Below, in pieces: positions 57,479 to 64,000 of a DNA stretch of 64,000 nt. Below the pieces are notes generated by a model. That model saw nothing but the letters and a program-made list of their open reading frames with translations. It had not been told where the DNA came from and searched no databases. The stretch spans positions 1,952,712-2,016,711 of the forward strand of contig JAUJYN010000022.1 in assembly GCA_030737835.1 (NCBI GenBank), in the 5' to 3' direction. The stretch is from Acorus gramineus (taxonomy: Eukaryota > Streptophyta > Magnoliopsida > Acorales > Acoraceae). The position numbers and the translations under genes were made by a program. How positions within the stretch are numbered: position 1 is the first letter of the stretch; every line of letters starts with the position of its first letter.

Positions 57479-58742
57479 CCGGATCGGTGGGAAAAGATAA
57501 AACACCGATTTTTTTTTCTCGATTGGTGGGGTAAGAAAAATGCTTAGTGGGGATAGCCGTGCCCTTAAACCTCTTCATCTTGGATTTTAAAAAAATTAAA
57601 TCCAAATACCAAATCGGAAATACATAACTTCTAGGAGAAAAATTATGTAGCCAAATTTTCAATCAGAGCGCTCCAACTCTTGCAGGTGGCTAAAAGCCAT
57701 AATTTTAGCGACTCCGATCGAAAAATAAGGCTCCAAAGGACACAAGCATAACACTCACACACACCCTATCCCACATACATGGCATGCATTATCACCCTAA
57801 CAGCCCTAACAACCATTAAAACAAAGATAAGGGAGGAGGAGAGCTTACCAAAGGAGGGGAAAGAAAAGGGGAGGTATTCGGGTGCTCTTGGTGCACCAAA
57901 ACCACCGCAACCTCCACCACCAACTGTTGTGCTTGTCATTTGGAGCGCTCTGTTTGAAAATTTGGGTACATAATTTTTTTCCTAGAAGTTATGTATTCCT
58001 GATTTGGTATTTGGATTTGATTTTGTTAAAATCCAAGATGAAGAGGTTTAAATATGAGTTTACAATGAGATGTCCAGTTTTGAGTTAGCTTTCGTACAGA
58101 AGTGGAATTAGATCAACTGGATTCTTGTAGTAAAAGTTATGGGTATTTTTCCAAGTATACCCCGGGGATGGAAATTCTGGCAGCAGCCCTGTTCTATGTT
58201 TAGCTCTAATTTCGGAATATCTAGAGGGATTATTTGATCTTCGCATGAACATGAAAGTTGTAGATAATCCTCTTGGCTTTCCAACGGTCTTGGAATTGTG
58301 CAATTCGGAGCTATATCGAGGAAGTTATGGCTGTTCCAGTGAAGCATGCGCAGAATTTCCGGTCAAAGGGTGACTTAGTCATTCCCTCTTAGATATTTGT
58401 GATAAATATCTCCTCTCTCTCTCCTCCCCTCTCACCCCCACGTCGACTGATATTCTGGTCCCTCTCCCTCCCACACAAAGGCCCCCCATGTGTGTTTGTG
58501 TTTTTGTCACAATGAGAAGAAGAGAAGGAAGAGGTGAAGGAAGAAGAGAAGGTTGTGTTTTTGTTATTGTTGTGTGTTCCTCTCTCTCTCAAGCCCCCTT
58601 TACATGATCTCCCCCCCCCCACTGTTTGCAGCCATGGAGGCTGAGGAGAGGCAGAGGGGTGGTGGTAGTGGTGGTGGCGGTTGAGGTGGTCGCGGGTGCG
58701 TCGAGGGCCCCCGAACCTCCCCTTTTTTGTTCCCCCTCCAAG

Positions 58743-59421
58743 GTGAGCTCCTCCCCTTCTTTTCTTGATTTTCTTGGCTAAAAGGGATTGTGGGAAAGTC
58801 ATGCATGCTAGGTAGAGGTGTTAGGGTGTGTGTGAGGGGTTGGGAAGGGTTAAAATGGGGTTAGGGTTGGCTGGGCGCGCATTGGGGGCGGTCTGCGCGC
58901 GTGCATGTGCAGGCGCGCGCGCAAGCGGGCGTAGGCGAGCGCTGGCGGGCTCGCAGACGTGCACGGGAGCGTGCGCGCGGCAGGGCGCCTGGGCATGAGC
59001 CTGGGCGCGGGGCAGGGGACCAGTGCGCTCGCGGGCATGCGTGCGCGTGCGTGCGCGTGCTGGGGCGTGCGCGGGGTGCTACGCGGGGGCCCGCAGGGCT
59101 GGCGTGCGGTGCGCGCGGGTGCGCGGGAGCGTGCGCGCGCGTGCGGTAGCTCATCTGGGCGCGCGGGCAGGCACGCGGCAGTGCGCCGATGGTGCTGGGG
59201 CGCGTGCGTGCGTGCACATTCGTGCGTGCCCATGCGGGGGGCCATGTGTGTGGCTGCCCAAGGGTTCGGGTAGGTGTCGGGGCACTCGGACTCGCGTTCG
59301 TACGTGCATGCTCGCATGCGTGCGAGCCCGTATGCATGCTTGTCCGAGTATGGGGTATTTCTAATGATTTCTTTGTGTAAATTGTGCTGTTTCTCACCAG
59401 TTCGATGCCCCTACCTTGCAG
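58743..59421 (+). other. Putative leader intron 1 of E
   Basis: The borders are CCAAG/GTGAGC and CTACCTTGCAG/ATCTCG, 679 nt. The interior is GC-rich with frames on both strands that are not genes. Confidence 0.5.
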
Positions 59422-60060
59422 ATCTCGTCGGATGGGATGCGCGAGGTCCCGGGTTGTAAGGTGAGTGGTTTGATTCCAATCCCCCTCCCTCTCTAGGGAC
59501 GCGCTCGACATGCGTAGACGCGCGTCGCGCATCGATGGGGCCCCCTAACTAATATGTAGATATTTGCATGCTAGGAATATACATCCATGTATCGTGTATA
59601 GAGGCCCGTACATGCCTGGACACCATGTCCTGTACTTCAAAGCCTTGATCTATGCATGATTAATATGATGTATCCATGCCACCTTAGACTTTGTATGCTA
59701 GGGATATGCACCCTTATATCATGTATAGCGGCCTATGCATGCTTAGACACCAAGCCCCGAGCTATGCATGTTCCCATCTTGTTTAATCTAATTAAATCAG
59801 AATGTGAGCATGCCTTAGAGAATATTGTAACCTTGTGATTATGATATATGTCTCCCCCCATCTTAGGGGATCATGTGAACATATAGTTGCAAGCATGCCT
59901 TAGAGAATATTATAACCTTGTTGTTATAATATATGTCTCCCTGCATCTTAGTTATGCGCCCTAGAGGAATTCTTGAGAATTCATGTAATTAGAAATGTTA
60001 GGAAGCGTTGTCGACGGATCCAAGAGGATCGCATGCATGTGGGTAGGCTGTTCTCTTCCC

Positions 60061-61105
60061 TTCGTTGGATCTGTGTAGTGACATACTCGGCGTTAGACAG
60101 GCTATCCTGACAGAGGGCTCCCATCAATAGGCACCTCCTGATTTGGTTTCGGACTGTGCTTAATCATGGGAGTAGACCAGGTAAGCTACGGAGCGGGGAG
60201 AGGCTACTGGTGGACCAAGGGTGACTAACAGCCTAGTCAATCCCAAAAGACCATGTCACCCCTTTGAGGGTGAGGGTGAGGGTGGGGTGGGTCGGCGATG
60301 TTACGACCCACTAGCTTGTGTAGTTACTCCTGTTTAGGGACTATGACTACTTTGAGGTTAATATGAGTGTGTTGATTGCTGTTATGCATGTGTGTGGCAT
60401 CTCGATGAGCGAGTATCGAGAGTGATGAGTTGAGGAGATCGGGTTGTAGATACTACCCGGGAGAGGGTTATTGAATGATGTCGCGAGCGTGGAATCGTTC
60501 TCCCTTTCGTTGGATCCGAGTAGTGACATCCCCGGCGTTAGACAGGCTATCCTGACAGAGGGCTCCCATCAGTAGGTACCTCATGATTTTGTTTCGGACT
60601 GCGCTGAATCGTGGGAGTAGACCAGGTAAGCTACGGAGCGGGGAGAGGCTACCGGTGGACCAAGGGTGACTAACAGCCTAGTCAATCCCAAAATACCATG
60701 TCACCCCCTTGAGGGTGAGGGTGAGGGTAGAGTGGGTCGGCGATGTTACGACCCACTATCTTGTGTAGTTACTCCCGTTTAGGGACTATGACTACTTTGA
60801 GGTTAATATGAATGTGTTGATTGCTGTTATGCATGTGTGTGGCATCTCGATGAGCGAGTATCAAGAGTGGTGAGTTGAAGAGATCAGGTTGTAGATACTA
60901 CCCAGGAGAGGGTTATTGAATGACATCACGAGCGTGGGATCGTTCTCCTCTTCGTTGGATCTGGGTAGTGACATCCCTGGCGTTAGACAGGCTATCTTGA
61001 CAGAGGGCTCCCATCAGTAGGCACCTCCTGATGTGTTTCGAACTGTGCTGAATCGTGGGAGTATACCAGGTAAGCTACGGAGCTGGGAGAGGCTACCGGT
61101 GGACC
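60061..61105 (+). repeat. 445-bp tandem repeat, 2.35 copies, in LTR E
   Basis: TTCGTTGGATC recurs at 60061, 60506 and 60951, an exact spacing of 445. Two units are complete and each includes a G-quadruplex/hairpin module (GTGGGTCG 60287-60294 with CGACCCAC 60304-60311 in unit 1). The third stops near 61105. Confidence 0.88.
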
Positions 61106-61946
61106 AGGGGTGTAGAGCAGTCTAAGTCTCTCCCAAAGTCCCAAAATGTCTCCTTTCAGGAGTGAGGGTGTGGATGAGGCGAAGACGCGTCGCCTCGTGA
61201 CCCATTCGTTGTTCGACCGTTCCCATAGATGTTGGGTCCGGTCTCGTGATCGATGCTGAAGGACATCGTTGGGTGACTATCTAGATGTAGATGATCCAGT
61301 AGTGTTGAGTAGACCAGTAAATCCGGGTCTCTTCGACCGACGGTATGGTCTCTCCCCATAAGTCCCAAAAGACTCCCTCCGAGAGTGAGGGTGGGGGTGA
61401 GGTTGGTCGCGCCGCCGCGTGACCCAGTGATCCTTGGGTTTCTACCCATGTTTTTCCTTGGAAAAAGGGAACTGATTATGTATTGAACTGTAGATTGGTG
61501 ATTGGTTTTCAGCCACTCACTGAGCTTGTAGCTCACCCCTCGCATACTGTTTCTTTTCAGGGGTAGTGTTGGGCGTGGAGCTGGAGCTTCCTGTGGCGTG
61601 GTCTTATGGGCGTGGAGCGTTCTGCCGACGGGTGGCGTGTGCGAGGCTGTCAGCATTCCTAGAGTCATTTTATGCTTTATAAATCGTGCATGTGGCACAG
61701 GTTGTATTTTCTTTGGTCTAGACTTGGCTTCCACAGGACATTGATTGTGTATTCGGGTCTGTAATAATGTTTTGATTTACAGACATTGTTATATATTATG
61801 CTTCCGCTTTTCAGTCAGTTATCATTATCTTGCTTTGCTGCCTTGTGTATTGTTGTTGGTGTCCTTATTGACCTCAGGTATTGATAGCTGATATTACATA
61901 TAATTATTGCCACGTCTCGGGGACGCCTGGGGCGTGACAATAAAGA

Positions 61947-61958
61947 TGGTATCAAAGC
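61947..61958 (+). promoter_or_regulatory. Primer binding site of E, one mismatch
   Basis: TGGTATCAAAGC differs from the iMet PBS by one base and lies seven bases after the LTR end. Confidence 0.85.
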
Positions 61959-62055
61959 CTGGTCCTGTCAAGGCCTAAGTCTAGTCGTATAGATGATGAG
62001 TCGTAGGATTGTCATCCGAGTACTCTTGTATTAGAAGTTATCTTAGGTTGCTGAC

Positions 62056-63060
62056 ATGCCTCCTCGCATCTGTTGACGTGGACGTGACCCTTTGGAACCA
62101 CCCTTAAGTTGTCGACTGGGTCGACTGGTTAGGGTCAGTTGTTAGATCTCTTGTGCGGGATTAAGGTTTGGGTAGGAGATTTATGCCCAGTAGTGTGATA
62201 GTGATGAATTGGTTGCAATTTCTAAGGTATGGATTGCGTCTCGATAATGGAGCTCTTTCCCGTGTATCGGTATCGCTGGTAACCATTGAGTTCGCGTGCG
62301 GCGCCAGTGTAAAGTGTTGAGGATGTGGCGTATTGCTCATTAAGGGATGATGTCTTCTTCTAGCCTTCCTACTCAGGATTAAGGGGCCTTGCAGGGTCAG
62401 CGTTGAGACCCAGGCTAGGGTACTCCGTGTTCCTTGTTTGGTTGTCGGGATATCCTATATCGGGACCTCATGGTGCCCTGCCAAGGTTTCTTTTCCCAGT
62501 CAAGGAATACCTTAGAAGCATCAAATTGATGGTGGATTTTTCCCTCTCACTTGGAAGGTGTTGTAGCAAGTGGTGATGCGTACGATCGGGATTGGGTGCG
62601 TCCTATTGCAGCTCAGTGGGCGATCGCTAGTGGACAGGGTTCCATAGTGGCATCTGGAGTCGCTTCGATATATCATTGTGCGTTGTAGCTACCCGGTTGA
62701 GGCCAGAGCCCTGTGAGGTGCTCCCAGATGCTATGCTTGTTGGTGCGTCTGCCCATGGAGTGCAGGATGCTGGAGTTCCAATAATTGTAGATGAGCGACC
62801 TATCTCTGGCGGCAGGTGAAGCACAGTTGTGGATACTGTCGCGTTTTGCCCCACATTGGTCGCAAATAAGGAGACGCGATGCTAGCGTTCGTGATGGGAC
62901 TCAACCGCCCTATCAGATAGATGACGTCGCATAGGCATTGTCGAGGTCCGACGACCCCTGATTGCACGTCTTGTGGATTAAGTGCGGTTGAGCAGCTTAC
63001 CAAGCGTGTAAGTGTTATCATGAGCGCCAACCATGCTCGAGAAGCAGAATCTGGACTTAA
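62056..63060 (+). pseudogene. gag relic of chromovirus E
   Basis: ATGCCTCC at 62056 follows TCTTAGGTTGCTGA exactly as in element T, but a stop comes after five codons. A MITE sits at 62383-62498. About 62860-62960 matches the gag core of T around 48005-48090 (AAGGAGACGCG...). The rest is too decayed to place. It is non-functional. Confidence 0.65.
62383..62498 (+). mobile_element. About 120-bp MITE, copy in gag relic of E
   Basis: Closely related to the blocks at 2252, 12343 and 39381 (same CTCCGTGTTCCTTGTTTGG core), but in element-internal sequence rather than in an LTR. No clear TSD remains. Confidence 0.6.
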
Positions 63061-63107
63061 TTATTCGTGGTGTTGTTTTGATCTCCCCGTGGAGGTTGAA
63101 GATCAAT

Positions 63108-63330
63108 TACCTTAGCCGTGAATCGATGATCTATTTGACCAGCTCTGGGAGCGAGTGTCTGCTGTTAGATCGATCTTCGCACAAGGGTACCACAAGTTAG
63201 AGATCCGGGAGTTAGACATCCTGTAGATGGCCTTTCGTGACCGTTCAGGCACTACGAGCTTTAAGTACTGCTGTCGGGGTTGACGAATGCGCCGGATGCC
63301 TTAGTAGATCTCAAGAGTTTTATTGGGCCT
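63108..63330 (+). pseudogene. Reverse transcriptase relic of chromovirus E
   Basis: It aligns by eye with 49394-49620 of element T: GATCTATTTGACCAGCTC, AGATCGATCTTCGCACAAGG and GGGTTGACGAATGCGCCGG blocks in order. The catalytic Asp-Asp box is missing because a deletion joins it to integrase sequence. Multiple stops. Confidence 0.75.
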
Positions 63331-63399
63331 CCGTGGACTACTTTGGGGTAGTCTCCATAGAAATGGCTAGTAGTGCGATGAAAAGGTTATGTGGGTGAC

Positions 63400-64000
63400 C
63401 TTGTTTCCCCAGGTTGGCATGCCCTCAAGCAAGGTTCGAGAATCATCATTGAGTGGAAAGCGTCAGTCCATCGAGATTCCTCAGTGGACGTGGGAGTGGG
63501 TTATCAGGGATTGTTGTGGACTCGCTAATGTCACGTTCAGGTCACGACGCCGTCTAGGTGATCATTGACTGACTGACTAAATCCGCGCTTCCCTCCCTAT
63601 CCGACTGATTGAGTCTCTGGATTCCTTGACATGGGTTTTCTCCTTCGTGATTTTTCATCTTTATGGCACTCCAGTCGGCGCTATTTTCGGTTGAGACGCG
63701 AGGGTTACTTTGAGGTTGTGGCGCAGCCTTTGGCGCGAGCCTCCATTTAAGTATAGCGTTTCATCGCCGATGGACAGCTAGATAAAGAGGACGATTCAGA
63801 CCTTGGAGGACATGCTAAGTGCCTGCGTGCTCGATGATGAGGGCAGTTGGGTGAGGCACCACCCATTTGTTGGGGTATGCCTGCAAGACGACTGCCATTC
63901 GAGCACCCAGATGAATCTGTGAAAGGCACTCTACAGGCGCAGTTTTATACCTCCCTTGTGTTGGAAGGTTGAGGAGCACCAGTTGTTTGACCTTGCGGTG
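63400..64000 (+). pseudogene. Integrase relic of chromovirus E
   Basis: It matches 50840-51440 of element T in order: GGTTGGCATGCCCTCAAGC, ATCGAGATTCCTCAGTGG, the core regions around GGCACTCCAGTCGG and AGTATAGCGTTTCATCGCC, to CCTCCCTTGTGTTGG at the window edge. Many stops and frameshifts. Confidence 0.78.

Larger units (their letters stand above)
56690..57564 (+). mobile_element. Non-autonomous hAT-like element, 875 bp, TSD TTAAACCT
   Basis: The 8-bp duplication TTAAACCT flanks it (56682-56689, 57565-57572). LTR A2 at about 25985-26000 shows the empty site. Imperfect terminal inverted repeats share CTATCCCCAC and TTTTTCTTACCCCACCAAT. The AT-rich centre has no transposase frame. Subterminal repeat arrays face each other. 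An 8-bp duplication with subterminal repeats fits hAT transposons; the terminal bases (AGGATGC / GGGCACG) are not the most typical, so the superfamily is probable rather than certain. Strand is arbitrary. Confidence 0.85.
42830..57753 (-). mobile_element. Antisense solo LTR D, interrupted, TSD CTCAC
   Basis: It starts TGTCACGCCCC and ends GACACAAGCATAACA, flanked by CTCAC (42825-42829, 57754-57758). Taking out chromovirus T and the hAT-like element leaves about 3.9 kb. It belongs to the long subtype with two GGGTGA regions (43340-43490 and 43680). The minus strand has an AT-rich intron-1 region (55475 to about 55960) in place of the GC-rich one, an acceptor TTTTACAG, a 36-nt micro-exon (55439-55474) and a mutated donor GTCAGT. 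Confidence 0.93.
38251..57924 (-). mobile_element. Antisense LTR H1, left-truncated, heavily interrupted
   Basis: Pieces 38251-38348, 41490-42829 and 57754-57924 form one minus-strand LTR after removing C, D and E. The left end (the LTR 3' end) is lost at the junction with S3. The pieces include the TGAGC/GCTCA hairpin, one GGGTGA block (41595), the ATGCAC hairpin (42370), a 36-nt micro-exon (42427-42462), a GC-rich stretch (42545-42800) and a donor near 57848. The rest would lie beyond element E, outside the window. Confidence 0.75.
57925..61939 (+). mobile_element. 5' LTR of chromovirus E, 4.0 kb
   Basis: It starts TGTTGTGCTTGTCATTTGG and ends CTGGGGCGTGACA. U3 is of the A2/D type. Next come a CT-rich leader, donor (58743, AAG/GTGAGC), GC-rich interior (58870-59340), acceptor (59421), 39-nt micro-exon (59422-59460), hairpin (about 59500-59540), a 445-bp tandem duplication (60061-61105), a second GGGTGA region (61385-61440), the TGAGC/GCTCA hairpin (about 61519) with TTTCTTTTCAG, and U5. 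Two stretches (about 59560-59640 and 59880-59900) repeat neighbouring sequence. Confidence 0.9.
57925..64000 (+). mobile_element. Degenerate chromovirus E: 5' LTR and partial interior, runs off window
   Basis: LTR 57925-61939, a PBS with one mismatch, then about 2 kb of interior that still matches element T in the order gag, reverse transcriptase, integrase, with large deletions, many stops and a MITE. The 3' LTR lies beyond 64000. It is inserted in the opposite orientation in antisense LTR H1 after CCAAC (57920-57924). The TSD cannot be checked. Confidence 0.88.

Overview
The window is plant nuclear DNA, almost certainly pericentromeric or other repeat-rich heterochromatin of a large-genome plant (an angiosperm is most likely; a gymnosperm is not excluded). 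No host gene is recognisable. Nearly all of it is LTR-retrotransposon DNA, with plant-type iMet primer sites (TGGTATCAGAGC), 5-bp target-site duplications (TSDs), Tekay/Del-like chromovirus gag-pol-chromodomain relics, and two small DNA transposons. None of the long GC-rich open frames looks like a gene.

The layout is nested insertions, decoded from TSDs. (1) 1-~18160: an antisense LTR (H0) interrupted by a sense solo LTR (S0, 388-3489, TSD GCATC) and by a non-autonomous three-LTR/two-body element (4528-17725, TSD ATACT). The middle LTR of that element carries another solo LTR (S4, 10469-13738, TSD TGTAG). (2) ~18161-19011 and 29799-33028: remnants of older DNA, including a broken Tat/Ogre-like Gypsy element on the minus strand. 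They are split by antisense solo LTR S2 (19012-29798), which holds sense LTR S1, which holds antisense LTR A2 (21104-26111, TSD ATGCT), which holds antisense LTR A (22232-24604). (3) 33029-~38250: sense LTR S3 with antisense solo LTR B inside (33875-36373, TSD TGTTA). (4) ~38251-57924: antisense LTR H1, interrupted by solo LTR C (38349-41489, TSD CCATG) and antisense LTR D (42830-57753, TSD CTCAC). D holds a structurally complete but pol-broken chromovirus T (44517-54681, TSD CTATG) and an 875-bp hAT-like element (TSD TTAAACCT). (5) 57925-64000: the 5' LTR and decayed interior of another chromovirus (E), running off the window.

The most interesting signal is inside the LTRs. Across divergent subfamilies they keep a short U3 followed by a leader that looks spliced: a GT donor, a variable intron (usually extremely GC-rich), a TTGCAG-type acceptor, a 36-39-nt micro-exon and a GTGAGT donor. 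Just downstream is a hairpin whose two arms change together between copies. Further on come one to five units made of a G-quadruplex motif plus a second covarying hairpin, then a universal TGAGC/GCTCA hairpin in front of a pyrimidine-rich CAG. The non-autonomous element shares the PBS, PPT-side motif, GTGAGT site and TGAGC/GCTCA hairpin with the chromovirus. It adds a PBS palindrome and a run of short inverted repeats in its non-coding body. The best reading is a family of chromoviruses with structured, spliced long leaders, together with a parasite that borrows their cis-signals.
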